Shown one piece after another: positions 7,741-16,302 of a stretch of DNA of 54,360 nt. A model generated the notes under the pieces. That model saw only the letters and a program-made list of their open reading frames with translations, was not told the origin of the DNA and did no database searches. Origin of the DNA: Gammaproteobacteria bacterium (GTDB lineage: Bacteria; Pseudomonadota; Gammaproteobacteria; UWMA-0217); contig JALSHZ010000098.1 of NCBI GenBank assembly GCA_026981985.1, positions 1-54,360 on the forward strand, read 5' to 3'. Position 1 is the stretch's first letter. Every line of letters starts with the position of its first letter. A program made the translations under genes and the position numbers.

Positions 7741-9249
7741 ATGTCACAACATTCAACCACGAAACGGATATTCACTCATTCAGCATTGCTGGCGGCAATC
7801 GTTCTGGCGACCGGATGCTCATCCAGCGGCAACAAGGAAACCGACTCCAACATCTACCAACAAGCGATCGATGGTTACATTGTTGGCGCTCAGGTCAGCT
7901 GTGATGGTGCTGCAAGTGGTAGCACCACTGGTGCAGCGGGGCGCTACAGCTGTCCTGCTGGAACAAAGCTTGCCAGTATATCGGGCGGGCAGGACGTAGG
8001 TTTTGATGCAGCCGCCACATCAGGCGGAACAGCATTTATCGGCGCACTTTCCGGGCCAACTTCGGCAGCATTTATTACGCCGATCTCGACACTTGTTGTT
8101 GAGCTTGCAAAAAATGAGAATGGCGAATACGACCCCACCAGGCTTGATGCAGCCAAGGAAACGGTCAAGAAGGCGCTCGGCCTGACGACACTCAACTTGG
8201 ATGCTGACCCTGCCGCCGATGTCGCCACCGCCCGTTTGAATGCTCAGGTTCACCAGATCGTGTCAGGTTTTGCGACGACCAGCAGCGAGTACAAAACTGC
8301 TATGGCATCGTTCGCAGAGCTGGCCCGCGAAAAAGCCGCCGCGGGTGAAACGGTTCCCGTAGCCCAAGGTCTTGGCCCGACGCTAAGGGCATTGAACGAA
8401 AAACTGGGACGCACATTCACCCCTTCTGATCTCAACGATGTCATCCAGACTGTTGAAAACACCAACACCGGCATCCAGAATGCGACGGATCCGTCGAGCA
8501 TCTCAGATCAGTCGGCAACAGCGACCAACGCACGCAAAGACTTTGTCATTGCCATCGACAAATACAAGGGCCCGGTTATTTTTACCGATGCAACCGGAAC
8601 CAACTTCACCTACACGACGATTCAGTACGAGACGGATACCAAGACCAATGGCAAGTACACGGCGCAACTCAACCGTGGAATCAAGCGGATTGCATATGAT
8701 CCAAGCGCCATTCGCGTTGGCAAGACCGTTACAGATGTGCCTGTATCCGTTGGCATCGCGATCGAAGGCGCTGATGATGGTGACAGCCGCATTCTCAGCG
8801 TTATCGGCACGGGCCTGAAGCTTTCCGCAACCAAAGATGACCCAACCAGTATCAAGTTTGAGGTCCCTGCCGGGTCGGAATGGAGCTTCCATGGCGTGAC
8901 AGCGGCAGGCGCCCAAGTTGACGTCACCAAGCTGAAGAACGATACCCGCGTATTCGATGCCAACAACAACGGCATTAACATCAACTTTGACAAGATTTCG
9001 GAGGCGATCAAGAATCGCGGTTACCCAGACCTGACGCTTGCTGAAGGGAACTTCAAGGTCACTCTGATCATCAATGGCATCCGCGTCAACCGCATCAGTG
9101 GTGACGAGCCCAACCGGAATATTTTTCCGGCGTTCATCTATGGTGTCGAAGTCGATGATAACCACGAGCTCTCAGGCCCCGGGTTCCAGGGATACGTAAC
9201 AGTGCTTCCTAGCAACAACCCGGACGACAACTCAGACGACATTTTCTAA
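7741..9249 (+). CDS. Secreted lipoprotein of unknown function
   Basis: 502 aa when started at ATG 7741, which gives MSQHSTTKRIFTHSALLAAI followed by the lipobox LATGC (Cys at residue 29). The frame is open upstream to 7594, but that extension would bury the signal peptide. After the lipobox come IDGYIVGAQVSCDGAASGST and a stretch with PISTLVVELA and AKETVKKALGLTTLNLDADP, a pattern of surface lipoproteins whose N-terminal domain begins DGY--GA-V--D. The C-terminal half is beta-rich and Asp/Asn-rich (FDANNNGININFD; SNNPDDNSDDIF) and may bind Ca2+. No enzyme motif recognised. The neighbouring outer-membrane barrel at 9396 could be a partner. Confidence 0.6.
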   Translation: MSQHSTTKRIFTHSALLAAIVLATGCSSSGNKETDSNIYQQAIDGYIVGAQVSCDGAASGSTTGAAGRYSCPAGTKLASISGGQDVGFDAAATSGGTAFIGALSGPTSAAFITPISTLVVELAKNENGEYDPTRLDAAKETVKKALGLTTLNLDADPAADVATARLNAQVHQIVSGFATTSSEYKTAMASFAELAREKAAAGETVPVAQGLGPTLRALNEKLGRTFTPSDLNDVIQTVENTNTGIQNATDPSSISDQSATATNARKDFVIAIDKYKGPVIFTDATGTNFTYTTIQYETDTKTNGKYTAQLNRGIKRIAYDPSAIRVGKTVTDVPVSVGIAIEGADDGDSRILSVIGTGLKLSATKDDPTSIKFEVPAGSEWSFHGVTAAGAQVDVTKLKNDTRVFDANNNGININFDKISEAIKNRGYPDLTLAEGNFKVTLIINGIRVNRISGDEPNRNIFPAFIYGVEVDDNHELSGPGFQGYVTVLPSNNPDDNSDDIF

Positions 9250-9274
9250 AACACGGACCCATCACGAAGGGCAT

Positions 9275-9299
9275 CATCTCCGGATCTGATCCGGAGATG
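9275..9299 (+). terminator. Strong hairpin between lipoprotein and outer-membrane barrel genes
   Basis: CATCTCCGGAT and ATCCGGAGATG form a perfect 11-bp stem around a 3-base loop, 26 bases after the lipoprotein stop. There is no clear T-run after it, so it could be a transcription attenuator, an mRNA-stabilising hairpin or an imperfect terminator. Confidence 0.45.
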
Positions 9300-9395
9300 G
9301 TGATAGGTTAGACAACACAACCAACTAGATAAATCGTTGATGTAGAAAACACGGCACATTTTTTTCATCCTGCTCAATAACAATTAGAAAAAGGC

Positions 9396-10502
9396 ATGGA
9401 TAGTCACCTCACTAAAGCCATTGCGCTATTGGCGATTCAGTTTCCCGGATCGCTCCATTCAATGCCAATGGATAATTTCCTCTCTACCTACTCTGCAAAA
9501 GACCAGCTTATCCAGCTCGAAGTCGAAATCAGCCAGGACTTTACCACCGACAAGGTTGACTACGCTCCCAATACGAGCGACGGCGGACAGGCTCAACCTG
9601 AAAGCAGGTTACGGTACCTCGGCCAACATATTGGAGTTCGACTAGGCATCACACCACAGATCACCGTTGATGGCGGCCTCTGGAAACGCCAAGTGACATC
9701 GCTACGTGACAGCTACAGCCTAGACTCATTCCATGGTGCAATCCAGTACAATTTCAACCGGAAAATCGTGAAGACGTCTTTTGCACTCCGCTTGGGGGCA
9801 TGGCGGAATTCAGCCGACGTCTTCGACAAAAACTCCTATACAAGACAAGGTGAGTACCTTTTCACCTCTGCTTCGGTAGTCAACCCCAACGACCTGCAAA
9901 CTCAGGTCAATCTCATTGGCGCCCGAAAATTTAACTCGGAAATTCAAGGGTCCCTATTTACCGGCGTCGGGATCAGCACCGTCGATTTTGAGGCGCTGTC
10001 AGCCAGTTTTCGATCAGACGAAGGCTGCAACTACCGTTTCGATTACCGACAAGGCTCCGCAGAAATCAATCAACTGGGGCGCTGCGGGTCAACCACACGT
10101 TTTCGCATGGTGCTGCCCAACCAGGAGGTCATCAAGGACGAACTGGGTATCTCCCCGGAAGACGAACTTGGCTACACCTCGCGCTACTGGCAGTTGGGCG
10201 GGTCTGTTCAGTGGCAGCGCGCCGAGTGGCAAACACGACTGGGCTATCTCTACCAGAAATTCGACCGCGGAGCTCTCGACGATCTTATTCGGCAACGGGG
10301 AGATCAGGTATCGACCACCAGCCACAATTTACAGGGCGAGGTCAGATTTCAGTTTTCGCGGCATCTCGGGTTCTTTTTTCGCAGCGAATACATGAGCAAT
10401 CGCCTTCTCGATATGGTGCCCTTCACCTACAACGCCTATACCGCGAACAAGTTCGGGAAATCGGGACTACTGTTCAACAGCGGGGTGTTGGTTCGGTTTT
10501 AG
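9396..10502 (+). CDS. Putative outer-membrane beta-barrel protein
   Basis: 368 aa, beginning MDSHLTKAIALLAIQFPGSL (short hydrophobic export signal) and ending in aromatic FNSGVLVRF, the typical C-terminal strand of outer-membrane barrels. Alternating polar/aromatic strands are visible throughout (HIGVRLGITPQITVDGGLW, YWQLGGSVQWQRAEWQTRL, FQFSRHLGFFFRSEYMSN). One extracellular-loop-like region carries two Cys (DEGCNYRF and LGRCGSTT). RBS AAAAAGG lies a few bases upstream of the ATG. The substrate or role is not evident. It lies between the lipoprotein gene and the T2SS operon, about 227 bases before gspG. Confidence 0.6.
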   Translation: MDSHLTKAIALLAIQFPGSLHSMPMDNFLSTYSAKDQLIQLEVEISQDFTTDKVDYAPNTSDGGQAQPESRLRYLGQHIGVRLGITPQITVDGGLWKRQVTSLRDSYSLDSFHGAIQYNFNRKIVKTSFALRLGAWRNSADVFDKNSYTRQGEYLFTSASVVNPNDLQTQVNLIGARKFNSEIQGSLFTGVGISTVDFEALSASFRSDEGCNYRFDYRQGSAEINQLGRCGSTTRFRMVLPNQEVIKDELGISPEDELGYTSRYWQLGGSVQWQRAEWQTRLGYLYQKFDRGALDDLIRQRGDQVSTTSHNLQGEVRFQFSRHLGFFFRSEYMSNRLLDMVPFTYNAYTANKFGKSGLLFNSGVLVRF

Positions 10503-10586
10503 ATACGTATATTGCAGCTGCCCAGTCCATCCAGGCAACGGATGGGTGGTTATCAAGAGCGGCGACTTGAAATCCACCGCACTGTC

Positions 10587-10618
10587 GTTGGGCACGCTCC
10601 GGTTTGCCCAACCTACCC
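10587..10618. repeat. Dispersed repeat copy (TTGGGCACGCTCCG...GCCCAACCTACC)
   Basis: GTTGGGCACGCTCCGGTTTG followed by CCCAACCTACCC recurs almost exactly at 46635-46664 inside a MITE-like element. The stretch contains the short palindrome TTGGGC/GCCCAA. Confidence 0.6.
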
Positions 10619-10650
10619 ACTGGCCACGGCCGTTCGCACACCCCCTAACG

Positions 10651-10659
10651 TGATACAAT
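10651..10659 (+). promoter_or_regulatory. Possible extended -10 promoter for the gsp operon
   Basis: TGATACAAT is a good extended -10 element (TGN plus TACAAT) 70 bases before gspG. The best -35 candidate (TTCGCA, 10633-10638) is weak and has a 15-base spacer. This is the only promoter-like signal I see in the gap before the tightly packed operon. Confidence 0.3.
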
Positions 10660-10728
10660 TCAGCGACGAATCAGGCATTTCCGGCTAGGCTGTTGCGCCG
10701 GAGTTTTCGAAAGGAAGGAGTCCCCGTC

Positions 10729-11178
10729 TTGAAAGCGAACAACGCAAATTCATCTGCACTGCAGAAAGGTTTCACCTTGATCGAGGTGATGGTCGTGGTG
10801 GTCATTCTCTCAATTCTTGCTGCCGTGGTGGTGCCCCGGATCATGGACAACCCCGACAAGGCGCGGGCAGCAAAGGCGAAGCAGGACATCCGGGCGCTGG
10901 AGGCTGCGCTCAATCTCTACAAGCTGGACAATTTTCAGTACCCCACCACCGATCAAGGGTTGGATGCGCTGGTGGAAAAACCCAGCTCTGACCCAGAGCC
11001 GCGCAACTGGAAGGCCGGTGGCTACATCGCCCGTCTGCCGAAAGACCCCTGGGGTGGTGACTACCAGTATCTTAGCCCCGGCGAACACGGCGAGATCGAC
11101 ATCTACACGCTGGGCGCAGATCAGCAGCCTGGGGGCGAAGGCGTGGCGGCTGACATCGGCAACTGGACGCTCGATTAA
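10729..11178 (+). CDS. gspG: Type II secretion major pseudopilin GspG
   Basis: 149 aa from TTG 10729, chosen because AAGGAAGGAG (10711-10720) lies 8 bases upstream; an upstream TTG at 10693 would lack this. Leader MKANNANSSALQKG is cleaved before FTLIEVMVVVVILSILAAVV, with Glu at +5. The C-terminal part has the GspG hallmarks: NLYKLDNFQYPTTDQGLDAL, LPKDPWGGDYQYLSPGEHGE, and Asp/Gly residues forming the Ca2+ site (IDIYTLGADQQPGGEG). It polymerises into the pseudopilus that drives protein secretion through the outer membrane. First gene of the gsp block. Confidence 0.93.
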   Translation: MKANNANSSALQKGFTLIEVMVVVVILSILAAVVVPRIMDNPDKARAAKAKQDIRALEAALNLYKLDNFQYPTTDQGLDALVEKPSSDPEPRNWKAGGYIARLPKDPWGGDYQYLSPGEHGEIDIYTLGADQQPGGEGVAADIGNWTLD

Positions 11179-11196
11179 CCACCAGCCCATCAGGCT

Positions 11197-11700
11197 ATGA
11201 CCCACAATACCCCCCGCACCCAGCGCGGCTTCACGCTGCTGGAGATCCTCGTGGTTCTGGTCATCATCGGCATTCTTGCCAGCATGGCCGTACTCAATAT
11301 TGGTGATCGCCGCGGCGACATGCTCAAGAAGGAATCGCTGCGCATCACCACGCTGATTGATCTGGCCCGCAATGAGGCCATTCTTGAGGCACGGGAATAC
11401 GGCCTCGGGCTATGGCGCGGGCACTATCAGTTCTATGAGCTGGATGAGTCAACCAATCAGTGGGCACCGTTGCTGTCTGATACCCATTTGCACCCGCGCG
11501 AACTGCCCGAAACGATCGAACCGCTGCTGGAAATAGAAAACCAGGAAATCGTGCTCGACGCCAAGGCGCCCGACAAACCACAGATCCTGATCCTGTCGAG
11601 CGGGGAGACCACCGCCTTCCGGCTGACGCTGGAACCCGAAGACGATGAGCAAGATCCCGTCGTCATCGAGCTCGATCAACTCGGCAGACCGGTTTCATGA
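11197..11700 (+). CDS. gspH: Type II secretion minor pseudopilin GspH
   Basis: 167 aa. Leader MTHNTPRTQRG precedes FTLLEILVVLVIIGILASMA (Glu +5). Then come LIDLARNEAILEAREYGLGL and a beta-rich head (FRLTLEPEDDEQDPVVIELD, LGRPVS), as in GspH. It caps or connects the G pseudopilus to the IJK tip. It starts 18 bases after gspG, and its stop overlaps gspI by four bases (ATGA). Confidence 0.88.
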   Translation: MTHNTPRTQRGFTLLEILVVLVIIGILASMAVLNIGDRRGDMLKKESLRITTLIDLARNEAILEAREYGLGLWRGHYQFYELDESTNQWAPLLSDTHLHPRELPETIEPLLEIENQEIVLDAKAPDKPQILILSSGETTAFRLTLEPEDDEQDPVVIELDQLGRPVS

Positions 11701-12083
11701 AGCATGCTGCGTCGTCAAAAGGCTTTTCCCTGATCGAAGTGGTCATTGCGCTGGCGGTACTTGCCATTGCCTTGTCGGCCTTGATCAACAGCACCAGCAA
11801 CGCCACGGCCAACACCATCGGCCTGCGCGACAAGACCATGGCCCACTGGGTGGCGATGAACAAAATGGCACAGATCAGGCTCTCGGGGAAATGGCTGGAG
11901 CCCGGCATCAAGAAAAGCAAAAGCGAACTGGCTGAACGCGAATGGGAAGTCGAAACCACCATCGGCGGCACACCGGAACCCAGCATTCGCCGTGTCGATA
12001 TCCGGGTTCGGCAACCGGGCGACCCCAAAGAAACCAGCCTGACCCTGCTCACCGGCTTTATCCACAAGCGCAGCCAGCAATGA
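11697..12083 (+). CDS. gspI: Type II secretion minor pseudopilin GspI
   Basis: 128 aa, usual size for GspI. Leader MKHAASSKG precedes FSLIEVVIALAVLAIALSAL. The conserved GLRDKTMAHWVAMNKMAQIR and REWEVETTI stretches are typical of GspI, part of the I-J-K tip complex that starts pseudopilus assembly. Its stop overlaps the ATG of the long gspJ frame (ATGA). Confidence 0.9.
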   Translation: MKHAASSKGFSLIEVVIALAVLAIALSALINSTSNATANTIGLRDKTMAHWVAMNKMAQIRLSGKWLEPGIKKSKSELAEREWEVETTIGGTPEPSIRRVDIRVRQPGDPKETSLTLLTGFIHKRSQQ

Positions 12084-12835
12084 TTCACGTTCACAGCAAT
12101 CCCGGCTCTGCTATTGAGCAGCGTGGACTACGCCCCAAGAAGGATGGAAAACCTCGGGGCATGCAGCAAGCTCCGGGAAATCCCCCTCGATCTCCCTTTG
12201 ACAAAGGGGGAAGCTGTCAATCTGGTAACGTGCACACACAAACCAGCCGCCAACGTGGATTTACGCTGCTCGAAATCATTATCGCCGTCGGCATCTTCGC
12301 GGTGATTTCAGCGCTCGCCTATGGTGGCCTCAACACCGTACTGCGCAGCGCGCACAAGACCGAAGCCGTCGCCGCCGACTTGCAACAGCTGCAACTGGCC
12401 ATGAGCATCATTCAGCAGGATCTGTCGCAAATCACCAACCGGCCGGTACGCAACGAGTTCGGAGAACGTGAAGGCGCGGTACTCAGCCCCGGCACCTTTG
12501 GCCGCCTCATCAGCTTTACCCGGCGCGGCTGGAAGAACCCGGCTGAACGTCCACGCTCGACCCTGCAGCGGGTTGCCTACCGGCTCGATGACACCACGCT
12601 GGTGCGCGAATACTGGCCACAGCTGGATGCTTCTCCTGGCGTTGAAACTCTGCAATTGCCGCTGCTCGAAGGCGTCACCGAGGTTCGCTTCCGCTTTATG
12701 GACGAGCAGAAAAAGTGGCGTAGCGAATGGCCGCCGATCAGCGCGACGAAGAAGGTTCTGTCGCCACCGATTGCGGTGGAAATTACGCTGGTCACCGAAA
12801 AATGGGGCAGCATTCCGCGGCTGTTTGTGTTGTGA
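12080..12835 (+). CDS. gspJ: Type II secretion minor pseudopilin GspJ with repeat-derived leader
   Basis: 251 aa from ATG 12080 (ATGA overlap with gspI). This gives an unusually long 60-residue leader that includes repeat-encoded PGNPPRSPFDKGG. A GTG at 12230 would give the canonical leader MHTQTSRQRG, but has no good RBS, so the start is uncertain. The mature part is FTLLEIIIAVGIFAVISALA and then GspJ features: QLAMSIIQQDLSQITNRPVR, FTRRGWKNPAERPRSTLQRV, VTEVRFRFMDEQKKW. It forms the pseudopilus tip with GspI and GspK. The repeat lies at 12160-12220. Confidence 0.85.
   Translation: MIHVHSNPGSAIEQRGLRPKKDGKPRGMQQAPGNPPRSPFDKGGSCQSGNVHTQTSRQRGFTLLEIIIAVGIFAVISALAYGGLNTVLRSAHKTEAVAADLQQLQLAMSIIQQDLSQITNRPVRNEFGEREGAVLSPGTFGRLISFTRRGWKNPAERPRSTLQRVAYRLDDTTLVREYWPQLDASPGVETLQLPLLEGVTEVRFRFMDEQKKWRSEWPPISATKKVLSPPIAVEITLVTEKWGSIPRLFVL
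12159..12220. repeat. Dispersed palindromic repeat within gspJ leader / gspI-gspJ junction
   Basis: About 60 bases ending in CTCCCTTTGACAAAGGGGGA and AGCTGTCAA. This matches the reverse complement of 23791-23851 (downstream of the fimT-pil operon) with only about eight differences. The core CCCTTTGNCAAAGGG is palindromic. Confidence 0.75.
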
Positions 12836-13869
12836 GCGTGGGTCATTCCAGATTGAGGTGTTTGAGGTATCGGCCTGGGGCCGATTGCACCCTCTCCCCA
12901 ACCCTCTCCCCCTGGGGGGAGAGGGGGCTTTTTGCCTGGCTTCCTCGTGCAAGGAAAAAGCAAGGTGGGGTGGCGCTGATCAGCGCCTTGCTGGTGGTGG
13001 CGCTGGCGACGACAGCGGCAGCTCAGTTGATGTCCAGTCAGTACCTCAATCTGCGCTATAGCGGCAATCTGTTCATGCGCGATCAGGCATGGCAGTACCT
13101 CAAGGGCAGCGAAGCCTTTGCCATGGTGTTGATCGACAAGGCGATTCGCAATAATCGTCTTTACGACCTGCTGGGCCAGGAGAGCGCCTTTCCCGTCGAG
13201 GGCGGTGTGCTTACCGGCAAGATCACCGATCTGCAAGGCCGTCTCAACATCAATGCCATCGTAGATGACAAAGGCAAGATTGTTGGCAGCAGTTACGAAC
13301 GCCTGCAAAATTTGCTGAGAGCACAGGGTCTCAATAGCGGACTCGCCGATACCATAACGGACTGGCTCGACCCCGATAGCACACCCGTGTCACAGGCTGG
13401 TGCCGAGGACGACTATTACCTGAGCCTGTCCCCCCCTTATCGCGCCGCCAATACCCGGATGGTGAGCCTCAGCGAAGTCATGCTGCTACGTGGCTATCGC
13501 AAGCTGCCGGAAGAAAAACGTGCAGCGCTGGAACAAAATCTCAGCACCCTGCCTGCCAGCACCAGTATCAACATCAACAGCGCCAGCGAAGACCTGCTCA
13601 AGGCCATTGGCTTAAAGGCCGACGGTATCAGCACCATTCGCAATCGCCTCAGCGCCGATGGCGGCGGGCCATTTCAGTCGCTCGACGAACTCAAGCAGCT
13701 GAAATTGCTACCCGAAGACAAGCTCGAAGGTTTGAGTACGACCACGGAGTACTTTCAACTGACCACTACAGCGCAAATAGGTCGCACTCGGCTGAAGCAG
13801 TACAGTATTATTCACCGTTCGCAAAAGGGAGCCTTGCGGGTGATAGCGAGAAGCCTGGGAACACCATGA
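12832..13869 (+). CDS. gspK: Type II secretion minor pseudopilin GspK with repeat-derived leader
   Basis: 345 aa from GTG 12832, which overlaps the gspJ stop (GTGA). The processed segment is VALISALLVVALATTAAAQL after ARKKQGG; GspK lacks the usual Glu+5, as here. The tip-complex body contains KGSEAFAMVLIDKAIRNN, LQGRLNINAI, the GspK motif ITDWLDPDSTPVSQAGAEDD with Ca2+-binding acidic residues, and a helix-hairpin-helix-like NINSASEDLLKAIGLKADGI. No ATG, GTG or TTG lies in frame between the repeat at 12888-12930 and the prepilin cleavage site, so the repeat-encoded TLSPTLSPWGERGLF must be translated in the leader (at least 36 residues long). Confidence 0.88.
   Translation: MSVGHSRLRCLRYRPGADCTLSPTLSPWGERGLFAWLPRARKKQGGVALISALLVVALATTAAAQLMSSQYLNLRYSGNLFMRDQAWQYLKGSEAFAMVLIDKAIRNNRLYDLLGQESAFPVEGGVLTGKITDLQGRLNINAIVDDKGKIVGSSYERLQNLLRAQGLNSGLADTITDWLDPDSTPVSQAGAEDDYYLSLSPPYRAANTRMVSLSEVMLLRGYRKLPEEKRAALEQNLSTLPASTSININSASEDLLKAIGLKADGISTIRNRLSADGGGPFQSLDELKQLKLLPEDKLEGLSTTTEYFQLTTTAQIGRTRLKQYSIIHRSQKGALRVIARSLGTP
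12888..12930. repeat. CCCTCTCCCCAACCCTCTCCCC dispersed repeat inside gspK leader
   Basis: CACCCTCTCCCCAACCCTCT followed by CCCCCTGGGGGGAGAGGG. The inverted arms CCCTCTCCCC/GGGGAGAGGG flank a short loop. A related copy lies at 30597-30637 after the FIST gene. Confidence 0.7.
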
Positions 13870-15065
13870 ATTACTTTCTGATCCAACCTTCAGCCGACGA
13901 TAGCGGGCAAGCCAGCTGGTTGCTGACGGGTACGGCCAACGCGGCGCTACAGCACGGCACACTCGACGCAGCGATCGAGGCCGCCGCGGGCCACCCCGTC
14001 ATCCTGCTCGCACCGGCGGAAAACGTGGTGCTGACCACTTCCGAGCTGCAAATCCGGCAAAAAGCCAAGCTTCGCAAAGCCATCCCTTATGCGCTGGAAG
14101 AGCAGCTCGCCGGCGACGTCGACGAGCTGCATTTTGCACTGGGGCCGGTCGAAACCGGCAGGCAAACAGTGGCTGTGATCGAGCACAAGCTACTCCGGCA
14201 GTGGCTCGAGGCCTGCAATCGCCACCAGGTCGTCCCGCGGGCCGTGGTGCCCGATGTGCTCGCCCTCCCCTGGCAGGAAGGCGACTGGTTTGTCGCCTGC
14301 GACCAACAACGCGCCCTGGTCCGCACCGGCGCGGCCAGCGGCTACGCTTGCGATCGAGGCAACCTCGCTATTCTCCTGCAAGCAAGCCTCGACAGCGCGG
14401 CAGAGCCGCCCGCCAATGTTCATCTCTGGCAATGTGGCGACAGCGGCACATTGGCATGGCCTCATGAGCAGCCCCGGCTGCTGCGCCACCGCTGTGATGG
14501 CGACCTGCTGCAACTACTCGCCGAAAGCATCGACCTGAACAACGCCATCAATCTGCTGCAAGGCGACTACAGCGTCCAGACCGATCTGGTCAAATCCCTC
14601 AAGCCCTGGCGCTGGGCTGCCGGGCTGGCACTGTTGCTGTTTGGCCTGGCTTACACCGGCAAGGTAATCGAACGCAACCAACTTGCAAGCCAGCAACAAG
14701 CCCTGCAGCAGCAGGCCGAACAGATCTACCGCCAGACCTTCCCCGATGCACGCAAGGTCGTAAACCCCCGGGTACAGATGGAGCAACGGCTCAAGCAGCT
14801 GCGTGGCGGTGGGGAAAGCAGTGAAGACAGGTTCCTCGAACTGCTCGCCACCAGCAGCAAAGTGCTCAGTGCCAACAAGGATAGCCGCGTGGAGAGCATC
14901 CGCTACCGCAACAAGCGCCTCGATCTCAAAATCAGCGCCGCATCGCTGAGCAAGCTCGACAGCCTGAAAAACCAGATGATGCAGGCGGGTCTCGATACCG
15001 AATTGACCAATGCCGATTCGGCACAAGGCAAGGCCGTGGGCAACCTGAGGATCAAGCAGCGATGA
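13866..15065 (+). CDS. gspL: Type II secretion inner-membrane platform protein GspL
   Basis: 399 aa. The cytoplasmic actin-like domain (~1-240) contains VILLAPAENVVLTTSELQI, RKAIPYALEEQLAGDVDELH and VVPDVLALPW, then INLLQGDY. A single membrane helix follows (~WRWAAGLALLLFGLAYTGKV), then a periplasmic coiled/ferredoxin-like domain with QTFPDARKVVNPRVQMEQRL. GspL anchors the GspE ATPase to the membrane and pairs with GspM. Overlaps gspK and gspM by four bases each. Confidence 0.92.
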   Translation: MNYFLIQPSADDSGQASWLLTGTANAALQHGTLDAAIEAAAGHPVILLAPAENVVLTTSELQIRQKAKLRKAIPYALEEQLAGDVDELHFALGPVETGRQTVAVIEHKLLRQWLEACNRHQVVPRAVVPDVLALPWQEGDWFVACDQQRALVRTGAASGYACDRGNLAILLQASLDSAAEPPANVHLWQCGDSGTLAWPHEQPRLLRHRCDGDLLQLLAESIDLNNAINLLQGDYSVQTDLVKSLKPWRWAAGLALLLFGLAYTGKVIERNQLASQQQALQQQAEQIYRQTFPDARKVVNPRVQMEQRLKQLRGGGESSEDRFLELLATSSKVLSANKDSRVESIRYRNKRLDLKISAASLSKLDSLKNQMMQAGLDTELTNADSAQGKAVGNLRIKQR

Positions 15066-15547
15066 AAGACTGGTTTGCCACACTCCAACCGCGCGAACGC
15101 CTGATACTGATGGCGGCTGCCCTGCTACTTGTTCCGCTGCTGATCTACCTGCTGATCTGGGAACCCGTCAGCAAGGAGGTGGGCAGCCTGCGCACCAGCG
15201 TCAATGCCGGCCAGCAGCAGGTCGCCTGGCTGCAACAGGCGAGCAGCGAAGCCCGTGCGTTGCAGGCCAGCGGCAACGCCGTGACACCGGCCAGCAACGT
15301 GTCGCTGATTACCGCAGTCGAGACATCCGCGGCGGAACGAAACCTGCGCAGCTACCTGAAACGCATCGAGCCACAAGGCAGCAACAAGATCTCCATCGAT
15401 ATCGATGACGCCGCTTTCGACGACATCATTCACTGGATCAGTGAATTGCAGACACGCTATGGCGCCACGGTGGCGCAGTTCAACGCCTCCCGCAGCGATC
15501 AGCCCGGCCGGGTGCAGGCGCGGCTGGTGATCACCAGGGGGCAATGA
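15062..15547 (+). CDS. gspM: Type II secretion inner-membrane protein GspM
   Basis: 161 aa, one N-terminal membrane helix (LILMAAALLLVPLLIYLLIW), then a short coiled coil and a ferredoxin-like periplasmic domain containing VSLITAVETSAAERNL and ISIDIDDAAFDDIIHWISEL, the usual GspM layout. It stabilises and dimerises with GspL. ATGA overlaps at both ends show tight coupling. Confidence 0.9.
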   Translation: MKDWFATLQPRERLILMAAALLLVPLLIYLLIWEPVSKEVGSLRTSVNAGQQQVAWLQQASSEARALQASGNAVTPASNVSLITAVETSAAERNLRSYLKRIEPQGSNKISIDIDDAAFDDIIHWISELQTRYGATVAQFNASRSDQPGRVQARLVITRGQ

Positions 15548-16302
15548 TGAAAAAGCTGCTTGCCGGACTGTTGCTGTTCATTGCCGCTTTCGCGATCTTT
15601 CTCATCGCCACCGTACCCGCAGGTTTTGCACTGCAATACCTGCCCGCCAACATGCCGCTACGGCTCGCCGGTATCGACGGCAGCATCTGGAACGGCAGCG
15701 CCGCCCGGGCAAGCTGGCAAAACCAGCCCATCGGGCGTGTGCAGTGGCAGCTCTCGCCCTTCCCGCTGCTGCTCGGCAAGCTCAAGGCTGATGTCGATAT
15801 TGCCGGGGAAGGGGTGAGCGCCCATGGCCGGCTCACAGCATCGCGAGATCAGGTCATTGTGCTCAACGACACCACCATCGATGCCGACCTGGCCAAACTT
15901 CCACTGCCACCAACGCTGATGGCCACCCCGGGCGGCAAGGCCCACGCCATCATCGAGCACGCGCGCATCGAAAACCGCTGGCCCACCGAACTAGACGCCG
16001 ACATCACCTGGCAACCCGCCAGACTGCTGGCGCCATTCGAACTCGATGCCGGCAAGGCCACGCTCAAAGTCAGCAGCGCCAATAACCAGCTCAATGGTGA
16101 TCTGCGCACCGAGGGGGCGCTGGACGCCAAAGGCAAACTCACGCTCTCGCGCAATGGCGCCTTTAGCGCCAATATCAAAGTCGCGCCGACCCAAGACACA
16201 CCACGCGAGCTGCGCGACATGCTGCCCATGCTGGGGCGGCCTGACAGCAAGGGCGCGGTCACCGTGCGCCAGTCACTACAGCTACGCGGCTTTCCACCAT
16301 GA
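15544..16302 (+). CDS. gspN: Type II secretion protein GspN
   Basis: 252 aa with an N-terminal membrane helix (LLAGLLLFIAAFAIFLIATV) followed by a periplasmic beta-rich body. Typical GspN features are LRLAGIDGSIWNGSAA, QWQLSPFPLLLGKL, and the C-terminal APTQDTPRELRDMLPMLGRP. GspN is an accessory, often dispensable T2SS component related to AsmA-like periplasmic proteins. Its stop overlaps the next gene's ATG (ATGA). Confidence 0.88.
   Translation: MMKKLLAGLLLFIAAFAIFLIATVPAGFALQYLPANMPLRLAGIDGSIWNGSAARASWQNQPIGRVQWQLSPFPLLLGKLKADVDIAGEGVSAHGRLTASRDQVIVLNDTTIDADLAKLPLPPTLMATPGGKAHAIIEHARIENRWPTELDADITWQPARLLAPFELDAGKATLKVSSANNQLNGDLRTEGALDAKGKLTLSRNGAFSANIKVAPTQDTPRELRDMLPMLGRPDSKGAVTVRQSLQLRGFPP

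Noticed and set aside
12727-12831. Upstream extension of gspK into gspJ
   Set aside because: Open frame only because of base composition; the GTG at 12832 overlapping the gspJ stop is the better start.
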